Assembly: GCA_911728455.2 (NCBI GenBank)
Contig: OU452227.1
Coordinates: 10,821,110-10,885,109 of the forward strand
Length of the DNA stretch: 64,000 bases
Reading direction: 5' to 3'
DNA from: Marthasterias glacialis
Lineage: Eukaryota > Echinodermata > Asteroidea > Forcipulatida > Asteriidae
The position numbers and the translations under genes are program-made. Shown here in pieces: positions 52,001 through 55,474 of this stretch; the first letter of the stretch is position 1; each line of letters starts with the position of its first letter. A model generated the notes under the pieces. That model worked only from the letters and a program-made list of their open reading frames with translations, made no database searches and was not told the origin of the DNA.

Positions 52001-53155
52001 TATAATTTATAAGGGGTGAAAATTTGACATCTTTTCCTTATCACTCAGCTTGTGAAAATTGGAAAATTTACAGAGACAAAATACGCCTACAGATCTGGGA
52101 TATCAATCATGACCACAATCAACAAGAGAGAGAAAAAATTAAGCATACACCACAATCACATTTTACTCAACTTCATGTAAAAATTCCTTTTTCACGATGC
52201 AGCCAGTCGTTTTCCTAAAAAACTATCTCAAACTGAACATTGAACTTGAAAGCACATTATCCTTTTAACTTAAAAAAATCTTAAACTTAGACTTAGGGAG
52301 CCATTGCCTTCGGATTTGGGTGCCTTGGGGCTATAAAAGCGTTCATGAAATAAATATGGTTGGAAAGGAATTTTAAAAGTAGAATATAATGATTCACATA
52401 AAATAACCATTGAAATTCTGTGGTTTGTGTATATTTTCAAGACAGAATACGGTCTGCCATTTCGTTTTTTTTCTAATCAAATTTTTGACTCGACAAAATG
52501 GCAGACGGTGTGTTTCTATGTGGTTCTGCTGGATGTATTTCCGAGAGGCAAATTATGTTTATTGAATCACCACTCACCAGTACAGAGCCACTCACGCTAA
52601 TTATAACAACACACTGCTGTAGCCTGTAGGTGTTTTATTGCATGAACAACTCTAACTTCTAAGTCAAAGGATTGTTAAAAAAAGCAGCAATTCAAAAAAT
52701 TGTAATTTAGGCTGATTTGAAGACAATAACTTGTGTCTCTTTAACCCTTTAACAATGGACCTATAAAATGGATAAACAGTGGTCTAAGTAAACATCGCTG
52801 TAAATAACACGAACCCAACGAAAACCAATGGTAGATACATGGAATTTCCGGGTAATTTCCAGTACATATTATGCAAACGCAATGCAGCGACAGTGTGCAG
52901 TAGATATGAATGCACTACTGTCAGTTCATGTACTACACAACTGTGACGCAATTATCTGTCAAAGAAACACACATAAAAACACAAATTTACCAATTCCAGT
53001 TTGGAAAAGTAGTCCTTCAGAAAGGAAGTTGGGTTTTCTGGACGGTGGATGCATAACTGTACGATGCAGTCTTTCAACACTTGCTGAATGTTGTGTTTCT
53101 GAACGTAGGCTTCGCAGTCTTTCAAGCTCTGTTCGTCATCCATGTTGGACGCCAT
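986..53155 (-). CDS. PRKAR1A: cAMP-dependent protein kinase type I regulatory subunit, multi-exon, 3' end off window
   Basis: Regulatory (R) subunit that holds PKA catalytic subunits inactive and releases them when cAMP binds. Coding exons read on the minus strand in this order: 52991-53155, 24174-24359, 20481-20572, 17330-17391, 6483-6529, 4750-4848, 4364-4484, 3159-3280, 986-1067. All junctions are GT-AG and all phases agree. They give about 325 residues in order: dimerization/docking domain (1-55), acidic/Pro linker, pseudosubstrate RRRRGAFS (95-102), cAMP-binding domain A with the phosphate-binding cassette in exon 7 (Glu203, Arg212), and the first part of domain B ending at SDYFG. Exon borders agree with my memory of the vertebrate PRKAR1A gene. 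Vertebrate type I subunits are about 381 residues, so only a final exon of about 56 residues is missing, to the left of position 1. The Ala at the pseudosubstrate P-site marks type I rather than type II. Whether it is closer to alpha or beta cannot be told; invertebrates usually have one type I gene. Confidence 0.95.
2198..3121. mobile_element. GGGCCCAATTTCATGG-type TIR element, interrupted
   Basis: The left end reads agggccaaatttcatggagc and the right end is its inverted counterpart (gctctatggaattggaccct at 3101-3120). Both ends continue with the ctgctcaagcag / cttaagcag motif typical of this family in the window. The interior from 2238 to 2951 is a second TIR element. Confidence 0.6.
2238..2951. 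mobile_element. 0.7-kb nonautonomous TIR element nested in an older element
   Basis: The left terminus ggctaggttttgcggtg and right terminus ccgcaaaacctaacc are inverted copies. Inside, a second pair of inverted arms runs from about 2285 to 2420, built on gtggttttgaagaaact and its complement gtttcttcaaaacacca, with a small perfect hairpin (tctgtc/gacaga) at 2340-2356. No transposase is seen. Confidence 0.55.
3159..3280 (-). CDS. PRKAR1A: PRKAR1A exon 9
   Basis: 122 bp, acceptor caacag at 3281-3286, donor gtatgt at 3153-3158. It encodes [20 protein letters not shown], then [20 protein letters not shown], the start of cAMP-binding domain B. The first two bases complete the Glu codon split with exon 8. 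Confidence 0.95.
3450..3600. repeat. imperfect palindrome
   Basis: The left part (acactactggtgggcaaatg, 3460-3479) and right part (attttgcccaccagtagtgt, 3563-3582) are inverted copies around a roughly 85-bp centre. The flanks gcatgcgtac and gcacgcgtga extend the match weakly. It is probably a small MITE. Confidence 0.5.
3713..3768 (+). repeat. tRNA-like SINE head (fragment)
   Basis: It has the box A-like tggctgagtggtc and box B-like ggtttgaatcc at tRNA-like spacing, but no 3' half able to fold as a tRNA. It resembles the heads of the SINE copies at 8989 and 61252. Confidence 0.5.
3841..3973. mobile_element. GGGCCCAATTTCATGG palindromic MITE
   Basis: The element runs from gggtccaattgcatggctct to the inverted end ccagcgccatgaaataaggc. 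Inside it has ggaattctgcgctt and its mirror aagcgcataattg around a ccataggagcccat centre. The same layout is seen at 6049-6180 and 15591-15726. Confidence 0.7.
4364..4484 (-). CDS. PRKAR1A: PRKAR1A exon 8
   Basis: 121 bp, acceptor ttcacag at 4485-4491, donor gtgagt at 4358-4363. It encodes [20 protein letters not shown], then [20 protein letters not shown] and the first base of a split Glu codon. [14 protein letters not shown] is the near-invariant helix that links the two cAMP-binding domains. Confidence 0.96.
4750..4848 (-). CDS. PRKAR1A: PRKAR1A exon 7 (phosphate-binding cassette of domain A)
   Basis: 99 bp, both junctions phase 0. It encodes [20 protein letters not shown], then [17 protein letters not shown]...PRAAT is the cassette that binds the cyclic phosphate; the key Glu and Arg are both present, so site A looks functional. 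Confidence 0.97.
5780..5880. repeat. tgacgtcat-headed dispersed repeat
   Basis: cattgacgtcatccagccgc followed by atcttagaggtaa, tgataaaacaatggaaa and gcgcagcgcacaatgg recurs in the same order at 29395-29485, and an inverted relative is seen at 31121-31229. Confidence 0.6.
6049..6180. mobile_element. GGGCCCAATTTCATGG palindromic MITE (best copy)
   Basis: The terminus gggcccaatttcatgg matches the inverted terminus ccatgaaattgggcct, with inner arms gaattctgcgcttatg and cataagcgcagaattc. At about 130 bp it is almost a full hairpin, typical of a MITE. Confidence 0.85.
6483..6529 (-). CDS. PRKAR1A: PRKAR1A exon 6
   Basis: 47 bp, acceptor acacag, donor gtgagt at 6477-6482. It encodes [15 protein letters not shown], the conserved strand of cAMP-binding domain A, after two bases completing a Gly codon split with exon 5. 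Confidence 0.96.
7206..7387. mobile_element. hAT-like MITE with 8-bp target duplication
   Basis: The termini are gaacggcatagccatgg and ccggctacgccgcta (inverted relatives of a gcggcgtagcc end), with a G/C-run interior. It is flanked by gggctaag (7198-7205) and gagctaag (7388-7395). The other duplicate copy has one uninterrupted gagctaag, so the insertion point is fixed by an empty site. An 8-bp duplication fits the hAT superfamily. Confidence 0.8.
7388..7496 (+). pseudogene. coding-like fragment of unknown protein, copy 1
   Basis: It encodes [20 protein letters not shown], then [16 protein letters not shown] and a stop. The other copy (51233-51357) has nearly the same peptide and ends VFKRQKE-stop. 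In the central 24 codons three differences are silent and one changes Arg to Gln, so the source looks protein-coding. I do not recognise the family; it could be the C-terminus of a transposon protein or of a host gene carried by the duplication. Confidence 0.4.
7998..8158. mobile_element. TTAA-flanked MITE, copy A
   Basis: TTAA, then aggagctgtgtcgtcaagat, and at the other end acaacgacacagcccct followed by TTAA. It is one of four copies here (others at 12744, 27313 and 46246) that share these inverted ends, internal gatgaactctcac-like and cgcgcacg motifs, and TTAA at both borders. Confidence 0.85.
8989..9357 (+). repeat. tRNA-derived SINE, family 1, near full length
   Basis: It has the head gtgtcgtggccgagcggtta, box B ggttcgaatcccggtcg, then cttgagcaaga, aagccgtaggtcccgtgt, cacgtaaaagaacccag and ccccggtgtttctggt, with an (AAT)n tail at 9331-9354. 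The tRNA-like head plus unrelated body and simple tail show a SINE and not a tRNA gene. Confidence 0.85.
9880..10070. repeat. dispersed repeat related to the 14.4-kb palindrome
   Basis: aatttatcttcaagtaaact and the later caatacgcagggtgtgataa resemble aatttatcttccagtcaact and cacaatacgcagagtgcgat near 14509-14660. Confidence 0.4.
10752..11392. mobile_element. GGGCCC-type element with internal 183-bp tandem units
   Basis: The ends are agggtccaatctcatggctc and its inverted partner gagccatgaaatggggccct. The interior has tandem units starting cattcacaggtaagcaatga at 11043 and 11226 (period 183 bp). A partial earlier unit before 10849 is split from the array by the CAGGCCTGAT MITE. Confidence 0.7.
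10849..11042. mobile_element. CAGGCCTGAT MITE with exact 6-bp target duplication
   Basis: The 194-bp element runs from caggcctgattgcttcgttc to gaagtatcaggcatg. It is flanked by cattca on both sides (10843-10848 and 11043-11048). The neighbouring tandem unit at 11226 shows the unoccupied site with a single cattca, which supports the boundaries. Confidence 0.85.
11460..11710. other. A/T- and G-rich low-complexity stretch
   Basis: Poly-A/T around 11478-11500 and G runs near 11647 and 11515, with TACATGTA motifs just upstream. Nothing else is recognised between 11393 and 12000. Confidence 0.4.
12000..12190 (-). repeat. tRNA-derived SINE, family 2
   Basis: On the minus strand it reads acctcggtggtctagtggtt (box A), gggttcgaatcccacccc (box B), then gtacagagtatacagtgctt and acacatcgatgtgggtaaat. 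The same body follows the head at 23512-23675. It has no tRNA 3' half, so it is a SINE. Confidence 0.75.
12744..12946. mobile_element. TTAA-flanked MITE, copy B
   Basis: TTAA borders with inverted ends aggggctgtgtcgtcatgat and attatgacgacacagcct. The interior has the cggtcacatcacagcttgac and gagagttcatctttccatgc motifs shared with copies at 27313 and 46246. Confidence 0.9.
13473..13804. mobile_element. GGGCCC-type TIR element, long version
   Basis: The left end aggccaaatttcatcaagct and the right end ggctttatgaaaatcgggcc are inverted relatives. The interior repeats the gcttaccaaagcagaaaaac type motif of this family. Confidence 0.55.
14393..14830. repeat. large palindrome and related half copies
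   Basis: gttatcacacaagtgcgagt at 14418 is inverted as cgagtgcgcgtgtgataac at 14489-14507, with ggaatacgggaaaatg / cattttcccgtattcc inside. A half copy (gttatcacacaaacgcgagt) lies at 14752. It is probably a MITE with a rearranged second copy. Confidence 0.6.
15181..15305. mobile_element. CAGGCCTGAT-family MITE, degenerate, inside LINE
   Basis: It contains ggcctccgttgccctggtct followed by tggccttggtgcccattc, the family core in the minus orientation of the fragment at 1-73. The ends are eroded. Confidence 0.5.
15591..15726. mobile_element. GGGCCCAATTTCATGG palindromic MITE inside LINE
   Basis: The ends gagcccaatttcataggact and accatgaagttgggccc are inverted, with inner cgcttacggc and gccgtaagtaagcgcag. 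It separates the YADD box from the downstream reverse-transcriptase fragment. Confidence 0.8.
16143..16322. mobile_element. GATATGTGGCAG MITE inside LINE, copy 1
   Basis: The left end cccgatatgtggcagagggg and right end gtacaccctgccacacatcg are inverted. The interior cacactcttcccctcttgta and cacaatgaagacacaataag is nearly the same as at 62563-62740. LINE coding resumes after it. Confidence 0.8.
17085..17165 (+). repeat. SINE-derived scrap
   Basis: It carries a box B-like ggttcaaatcc and the downstream cttgagtaagacacttgacc shared with the family 1 SINE, without a clear head. Confidence 0.4.
17330..17391 (-). CDS. PRKAR1A: PRKAR1A exon 5
   Basis: 62 bp, acceptor cttttgcag, donor gttagt at 17324-17329. 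It encodes [20 protein letters not shown] with split Ser and Gly codons at the two ends. DIFDAMFPV and VIQQG are R-subunit hallmarks. The loop between them reads KHSKDE where insects and vertebrates have an IAGE-type loop. Confidence 0.95.
17392..20480 (-). other. PRKAR1A intron 4
   Basis: Mostly A/T-rich unique-looking sequence. A motif near 17550-17590 is shared with 612-660, and a poly-T/A stretch lies near 17920. A diffuse repeat-like area containing a (GTT)n run occupies 19080-19310. No coding exon is recognised. Confidence 0.5.
20481..20572 (-). CDS. PRKAR1A: PRKAR1A exon 4 (N-terminal helices of domain A)
   Basis: 92 bp, acceptor ccaag at 20573-20577 after a pyrimidine-rich stretch, donor gtaagc at 20475-20480. 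It encodes [20 protein letters not shown] then [10 protein letters not shown] and two bases of a split Ser. [12 protein letters not shown]...LFSHLD is diagnostic of type I R subunits. Confidence 0.96.
21744..21893. mobile_element. CAGGCCTGAT-family MITE, degenerate
   Basis: Core motifs ggtcacctctatgagagaaa, acatttcacggggcaccaag and aggcaattacctccgtagcc match the family; both ends are eroded. Confidence 0.5.
22523..22642. mobile_element. palindromic MITE (GATATGGTGGACAC ends)
   Basis: agcctttttgagatatggtg at the left is inverted as caccatatctcaaaatggct at the right, with ggacactataggagtgcact inside. A relative at 23829-24147 shares both ends. Confidence 0.8.
22988..23165. mobile_element. CAGGCCTGAT MITE
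   Basis: It runs from caagcctgttacttcacgga to gaatgaagcaatcaggcctg in the orientation opposite to the 10849 copy. Flanks gtgtcc and gtgacc are a likely 6-bp duplication with one mismatch. Confidence 0.75.
23392..23675 (+). repeat. tRNA-derived SINE, family 2, with a partial adjacent copy
   Basis: The main copy (23512-23675) has tctcggtagtgtagttggta (box A), gggttccaatccaacccga (box B) and agtatacagtgcttaataca, then acatcggtgtatgggtaaaa. The last motif also occurs at 23392-23415 as acatcggtgcatagttaaaa, so two copies are adjacent. Confidence 0.7.
23829..24147. mobile_element. MITE with internal tandem amplification
   Basis: The ends agactttctgaggtgtggcg and cgccatacctcagaaaggct are inverted, as are caaaccaattagtgcc and attggtttgggtaa further in. 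The centre holds four copies of a 29-bp unit starting ggtggacacattacaagcca at 23958, 23987, 24016 and 24045. Confidence 0.75.
24174..24359 (-). CDS. PRKAR1A: PRKAR1A exon 3 (linker and pseudosubstrate)
   Basis: 186 bp, 62 codons, both junctions phase 0; acceptor acccacag at 24360-24367, donor gtaaat at 24168-24173. It begins [15 protein letters not shown], continues through an acidic [10 protein letters not shown] stretch and ends [12 protein letters not shown]...[16 protein letters not shown] is the inhibitor sequence that occupies the catalytic cleft, with Ala at the P-site. Phe follows it where vertebrate alpha has Ile. The phase allows direct joining either to exon 1a (52991) or to the exon at 41735. 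Confidence 0.96.
26281..26464. repeat. aggcctc...gcatgctggccaa dispersed repeat, copy 1
   Basis: gggcatgctggccaagttgg, tagtgacagtgcaatttttc and ggccaatggcctcggtggcc recur in the same order at 29590-29747. The termini acaggcctcg and accaaggcctga suggest short inverted ends. Confidence 0.6.
27203..27242. repeat. TACATGTA-type simple repeat
   Basis: Repeated acatgt units (tatgtacatgtacatgtaca). Similar short runs are scattered at 11455, 14070, 18650, 55640 and elsewhere. Confidence 0.7.
27313..27525. mobile_element. TTAA-flanked MITE, copy C
   Basis: TTAA borders; the left end aggggtcgtgccgtc is slightly diverged and the right end catgacgacacagcccct is intact. It shares tagcagtaaatggaataacc and gagagttcaattttccatgc with copy B. 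Confidence 0.88.
27935..28060. mobile_element. hAT-like MITE, partial
   Basis: It begins cagcgccgtaactactgtag and runs into G-rich gggcacaagg and ggggcacttttggcc. It resembles the left half of the copies at 46682 and 48149; no clear right end is found. Confidence 0.4.
29395..29485. repeat. tgacgtcat-headed dispersed repeat, second copy
   Basis: cattgacgtcatcatgccgc, then atcttagaggtaaact, gatgatgaaacaatgg and gcgcgacgcacaggatgg. The order matches 5780-5880. An (AAT)n tract follows at 29536-29556. Confidence 0.6.
29590..29747. repeat. aggcctc...gcatgctggccaa dispersed repeat, copy 2
   Basis: It shares accaagttggtagtgacagt, gacatgctggccaaatcgac and caatggcctcggtggcctc with 26281-26464. Confidence 0.6.
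31121..31229. mobile_element. palindromic MITE related to the tgacgtcat repeats
   Basis: cctgacgtcatttcatt with ggttagaggtcaaa on the left is answered by tttgacctctggtgtgatga and tgtcaatg on the right. The right half inverted matches the repeats at 5780 and 29395. Confidence 0.55.
31339..31469. mobile_element. palindromic MITE (GGCGGCTACGGCT arms)
   Basis: ggccgtatccgaattggcgg and ctacggct on the left are inverted as agccgtaaccgccat and atttggacacct on the right, within about 130 bp. Only one copy is seen in the window. Confidence 0.65.
31490..31630. mobile_element. CAGGCCTGAT-family MITE, left end lost
   Basis: It contains aagggcaaggtaggttttcc, gggcacctctgaggtaaacc, gcactgaccaggggcatgga and the right end agaagtatcaggcca. 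Confidence 0.65.
33430..33608. mobile_element. CAGGCCTGAT MITE
   Basis: It runs from caggccagatacttcacaga to acgaagcaatcaggcctg with the full core between. Flanks aatatc and aatagc fit a 6-bp duplication with one mismatch. Confidence 0.85.
34796..34963. mobile_element. CAGGCCTGAT MITE, intact ends
   Basis: Perfect 10-bp inverted ends caggcctgat and atcaggcctg, flanked by aagtat at 34790-34795 and 34964-34969, an exact 6-bp duplication. Confidence 0.9.
38100..40100. repeat. complex direct-repeat cluster
   Basis: Related blocks recur in direct orientation. ggcactttggtcatttccaa with aaaagttggcacacactaag (38133-38190) returns near 38965-39020. The stretch aagagtgatgtcatcatgac to tgagttgaatcttggtatg (39380-39490) returns at 39674-39800, 294 bp later. 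A tgtgttctgtt-cagacac motif occurs at 39204 and 40051. The units are diverged; no coding potential is recognised. The tgacgtca sites here belong to the repeat. Confidence 0.65.
40453..40630. mobile_element. CAGGCCTGAT MITE
   Basis: It runs from taggcctgattgctttgttc to gtgaagtatcatgcatg with the full family core (ggaacatttcaagggcacca, aggcaatgaccaggggcaac). Both terminal repeats have a mutation. Confidence 0.8.
41735..41887 (-). CDS. PRKAR1A: candidate alternative N-terminal exon of PRKAR1A ([10 protein letters not shown])
   Basis: The donor gtgagt (41729-41734) follows a complete codon, and a strong 3' splice site (pyrimidine tract then ccttag) ends at 41888. The exon reads [20 protein letters not shown] followed by a Pro/Ser/Ala/Gln-rich stretch ending DTPSDT, with an ATG at 41876-41878. 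Phase 0 at both ends fits exon 3 downstream and either exon 1a or the mini-exon at 45076 upstream. Used as a first coding exon (48 codons from MLNFF) it would give an R subunit without the dimerization/docking domain but with a basic N-terminus. Included between exons 1a and 3 it would lengthen the linker by 51 residues. The splice sites are clear; actual use is inference. The tandem ttag/ctag acceptor would also shift the start by 4 bases. Confidence 0.6.
42160..42840. promoter_or_regulatory. CpG-rich stretch, possible alternative promoter
   Basis: CpG is markedly denser here (by eye about 50 in 680 bp, for example nine in 42721-42780) than in the surrounding introns. The stretch lacks recognisable repeats. 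It lies 300-900 bp upstream of the MLNFF exon in the direction of PRKAR1A transcription. A 156-residue plus-strand ORF at 42159-42629 crosses it but resembles no family I know. Promoter function is inference. Confidence 0.35.
43970..44041. repeat. 26-bp tandem repeat, about 2.7 copies
   Basis: Units begin at 43970, 43996 and 44022 with gacaaagtgttgaagaaaac or gacgaagtgttgacgaaaac. Two full units and a partial are seen. Confidence 0.75.
45076..45093 (-). CDS. PRKAR1A: candidate mini first exon of PRKAR1A (MATSLE)
   Basis: On the minus strand aagcATGG gives a good start context, followed by MATSLE and then a gtaatg donor in phase 0. That phase fits the exon at 41735 (giving [19 protein letters not shown]) or exon 3. 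Six codons cannot be judged by composition, so this rests only on start context, donor and phase. Confidence 0.35.
46246..46436. mobile_element. TTAA-flanked MITE, copy D
   Basis: TTAA borders, ends agaggctgtgtcgtcaagat and tagtcatgacgacacagccc. It is inverted in its interior relative to copies B and C (gtgcatggaaagatgaactc comes first). Confidence 0.9.
46682..46862. mobile_element. hAT-like MITE (CAGTGGCGTAGCC end)
   Basis: It starts cagtggcgtagccagcatct, then G-rich gggggcaagggtggggg and a later ggtgggggggggcaagcatg. The right boundary is uncertain because no clean inverted end is visible. Confidence 0.55.
47521..47558. repeat. strong hairpin in a GC-rich palindrome
   Basis: The arm gccccagtaacctgct (47521-47536) is inverted as agcaggttactgggggc (47542-47558) around a 5-base loop with one extra G. 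Outer ggtcag / ctgacc weakly extends it, and a second ggggtcagacctgggtcgac lies just downstream. Likely the centre of a MITE. Confidence 0.7.
48149..48302. mobile_element. hAT-like MITE (CAGCGGCATAGCC end)
   Basis: It begins cagcggcatagccaagggga and has a cttccccccccacaaa interior. It shares gtgtaattcattaaaaaaca with 7290-7310 of the MITE at 7206, so these two are the same subfamily. Confidence 0.7.
49428..49587. mobile_element. CAGGCCTGAT MITE
   Basis: It runs from caggcctgatcagaggcata to gaagggatcaggcctg, with internal losses. The flanks show no clear duplication. Confidence 0.75.
49740..49947. mobile_element. CAGGCCTGAT MITE with internal duplication
   Basis: It runs from gggcctgatactgcacagag to agcaatcacacctg. 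The block aagaagaaaataccttggtg with cccttgccctt is duplicated in tandem at 49861-49920, which makes this copy longer than the others. Confidence 0.75.
50190..51145. repeat. direct duplicate blocks about 840 bp apart
   Basis: The blocks at 50190-50300 and 51030-51145 share gattagaatcctttctaaat-like sequence, then tatttacctaaagtt; for example attagaatcctttct is exact in both. (TAA)n lies between them at 50706-50760. Confidence 0.65.
51170..52745. repeat. duplicated segment, copy 2 (paralogue of 7140-8780)
   Basis: It matches copy 1 in two blocks (51180-51645, 52330-52740), same order and orientation. It lacks the two MITEs of copy 1 and so gives their empty sites. It ends about 245 bp from PRKAR1A exon 1a. 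Confidence 0.8.
51233..51357 (+). pseudogene. coding-like fragment of unknown protein, copy 2
   Basis: It encodes [20 protein letters not shown] then [22 protein letters not shown] and a stop, followed by a block of conserved noncoding sequence like a 3' UTR. No start or upstream exon is seen. The family is not recognised. Confidence 0.4.
52991..53155 (-). CDS. PRKAR1A: PRKAR1A exon 1a (dimerization/docking domain)
   Basis: 165 bp in phase 0, donor gtaaat at 52985-52990. It starts [20 protein letters not shown] and continues [20 protein letters not shown] to [11 protein letters not shown]. This is the helical domain by which type I R subunits dimerize and bind AKAP anchors. Cys14 and Cys35 are at the positions of the inter-chain disulfides of type I subunits; an extra Cys30 is also found in insects. 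I chose the ATG at 53153-53155 for its context (taaaATGG) and the usual family length. A further ATG 36 bases before the chosen one is in frame but adds a peptide unlike the family, and the ATG at codon 5 is also possible. Confidence 0.93.
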
Positions 53156-55412
53156 TTTACCCATACCGTGACAATGTATGCGCTGCACAACAACATCGAC
53201 TACCTACCTACACATACAGAGACACACATAATGGTATAGAAAAAACACCATACCTCTCCGTGTATAATGCAGTTACGTGTATTTGTAAGCGTCCGTATGC
53301 GTTATAACTAAAACAGTTTTTAACCCTAGGACGAATTCGGGTGTAAACGTATTGGAAATTGAGGAGCAAAGTTTGTTTGGAAGATCAAAAGCGAGTGGAA
53401 AAAATACATATTGGTCTTAAAATACTCTTTATTTTTCTGCATCTGTTGTAAATTTTCATTGCATTCATAGTTTTCCTATGATTACGGTCTAATATGATAG
53501 AAGTAATTTGCTATGGAGACAAAAGTTTTTAAATAGCTGAGCTACTGCGCATTAACATGAAAATGTAGGCATCGCACCATATATTGACGCCAAACAGTGA
53601 GGGAAACAGTGTTTGTCATAATTTTTTCAAAGTGAAAAATGTTTTCCTAGTCATGTCTGCCTTGAATCGAAGGACGTCGGGGTTTTCCCACCGATCATTG
53701 TGTAATTTGGATAATATGAGATAAAAATCTTAAAGTTCATATTGCAATTTAACAATTTTTCAAAATCCACGTGATATGAGTCTTTAGCCCGGGAGCCCGC
53801 TACCCAAAACACCGCCACCATCTCGGGGTGGTTCACTGAGGACCTCAGGCTATACCCATGAATTCAAAAAAAGCCTCAAGCCCCTCTTCTCTAACCTCGA
53901 TAGCTAGACATCACATAAGAAAGTTACTTTATGAAATATTAAATCTTGCAAATCTGAACTCGGTGTGCCGTTTTGAAAATACAGTACTATTTTGAAGAAG
54001 CCTTGGGAAAAATCAAGGTGTTTTCGATACGCATGCTTTCTTGATCGGGGATTGAAGACTTGAAGCTTGGTATTACATTTCGGTGTTCGGCTTCGAAATT
54101 TAAAATCATATCATGCGGGGAACAATGACATGTCTGCACTAACACATGAGTCAGTCTCGGAGAAATACTAGAAGGTTGATAGGGGCCTAATTCCGGTGCG
54201 TCGTTTTGAAAATATCCAGATTTGTCAGTTTAAAAAAAAGAAAAAAAATAACAATATCAAGATTATTTCCTTTTGAAAAAAATGAGGATCTTTGCGAAAC
54301 ATAGGCTTTCAGGCTCGAAAAAAATAGAAAGCCTGGTAATTCCGGTGCTCCGTTTCGAAAATATCTAAAGAAACTCATGAACATGGTATCCCGCAAACCT
54401 CACTATAAGTTGATCAGATCCTGGCCGTCTTGGAATGGATTGTTTCCCCCCCCCTCCCCCCCCCCACTGAGAGTCCTGCCCCTCCCTTCTTCCTTCCTCC
54501 CATCCCTTACCTATCCCGTACCCCTTGGTTAAATCTCCTCTTTTTGTTATATTTAAGTTATGTACAAGTATTCCCGTTTTGTTAAATCTAATTAGTAATT
54601 ACCCAAATTTGTACTATCTGTATGTATGTTGTTTTTGACAATTGGCCAAATAATAGTAATTACGTAATGTCGCAATAAATTTATCTCAAATTGGTAATGT
54701 ACGCGAATTTCAAAATCGGCTCTACGAATGTGTGTAACTGTTATAGTCTGCCTACGAGCGTCATTGCACCCAGTAAAACCAAAGGCACTCCTTTTTAAAA
54801 GGTAAAAAAGAAAAAGAATTATGAATAATTTTTTTTATGTATTTTTTTATGATAATTTTTTAAAACAAATGTTTGAAAGGTAACAAATGGTTGGTGCCAA
54901 AAACTATTTGCTTTACGGGATAGTTTTATATTTGCTTGTATGAATTGAAGAAGAAACCCCAACCCAAGCCCGTCACCCTTCGAGTTCGATCTTCCCCTGT
55001 CCCCTGCACCAACAATCCCCCACCCCGGGGGTAGGGGTAAGGGTACGGGGTTTTGCAATAGGGAATTAGTAGAGAAATTGTAAATAAACTTAAAATAATT
55101 AACACTATTTTGGTGCGTTTTTTATTTATTTTATTTATTGAAAAATGTGACGGTAGATGAGGCGACTGTGGTAGAAGAGATACTCTTCATGTTCACCACG
55201 TTTATTTTATTCGATAAACAATGTCCGGACGATAGTGTGACGTCATCCAGCAACTCGCAACTAGCTACTGCACACGCGCACACAGCCTCGTCTATGACGT
55301 CACTTTCACTGGTACCCGAAAGTAAAACAATTATTCGTAATCAAAGTAACACTAATAGAGTCTAATACCAGCGGCAGTAAGTATAGAAACAGAAAAGAAC
55401 ACTTCGTGGTCC
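53156..55412. other. intergenic stretch between two divergent genes
   Basis: It should hold the promoter and 5' UTR of both PRKAR1A (leftward) and LENG8 (rightward), 2.26 kb between start codons. I see no TATA box I trust. A C-run lies at 54448-54470. Related short blocks ending in a gtgcgtcgttttgaaaatat or gtgctccgtttcgaaaatat motif recur near 53967, 54195 and 54345. Two CRE-like sites lie near the LENG8 start. Confidence 0.6.
55238..55302. promoter_or_regulatory. paired palindromic CRE-type sites upstream of LENG8
   Basis: Two full tgacgtca octamers at 55238-55245 and 55295-55302, 57 bp apart and 110-175 bp before the LENG8 ATG. The octamer is the binding site of CREB/ATF factors. This stretch is not part of a repeat I recognise, unlike other tgacgtca sites in the window. 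Function is inferred from position. Confidence 0.5.
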
Positions 55413-55474
55413 ATGAAAATGGCTAGCATTCCGTGGACTGGCGCTCAAAATCAACCTTCACAACCTTCCCAGTG
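55413..55474 (+). CDS. LENG8: LENG8 exon 1
   Basis: It encodes MKMASIPWTGAQNQPSQPSQ and two bases of a split Trp codon, donor gtaaga at 55475. Start choice is between residues 1 and 3. Confidence 0.8.

Larger units (their letters stand above)
41888..52990 (-). other. PRKAR1A intron 1 region (11 kb) with candidate alternative 5' ends
   Basis: It includes a CpG-rich stretch (42160-42840), a candidate mini-exon (45076-45093), a 26-bp tandem repeat (43970), TTAA and hAT-like MITEs (46246, 46682, 48149), a hairpin (47521), two CAGGCCTGAT MITEs (49428, 49740), direct duplicate blocks (50190/51030) and the duplicated segment copy 2 (51170-52745). Positions 42850-45000 and 45100-46240 otherwise look unique, and I recognise no other gene in them. 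Confidence 0.55.

Noticed and set aside
53153-53188. Upstream in-frame ATG before PRKAR1A exon 1a
   Set aside because: It would add a peptide unlike any R subunit; the ATG at 53155 has better context and family-like length.
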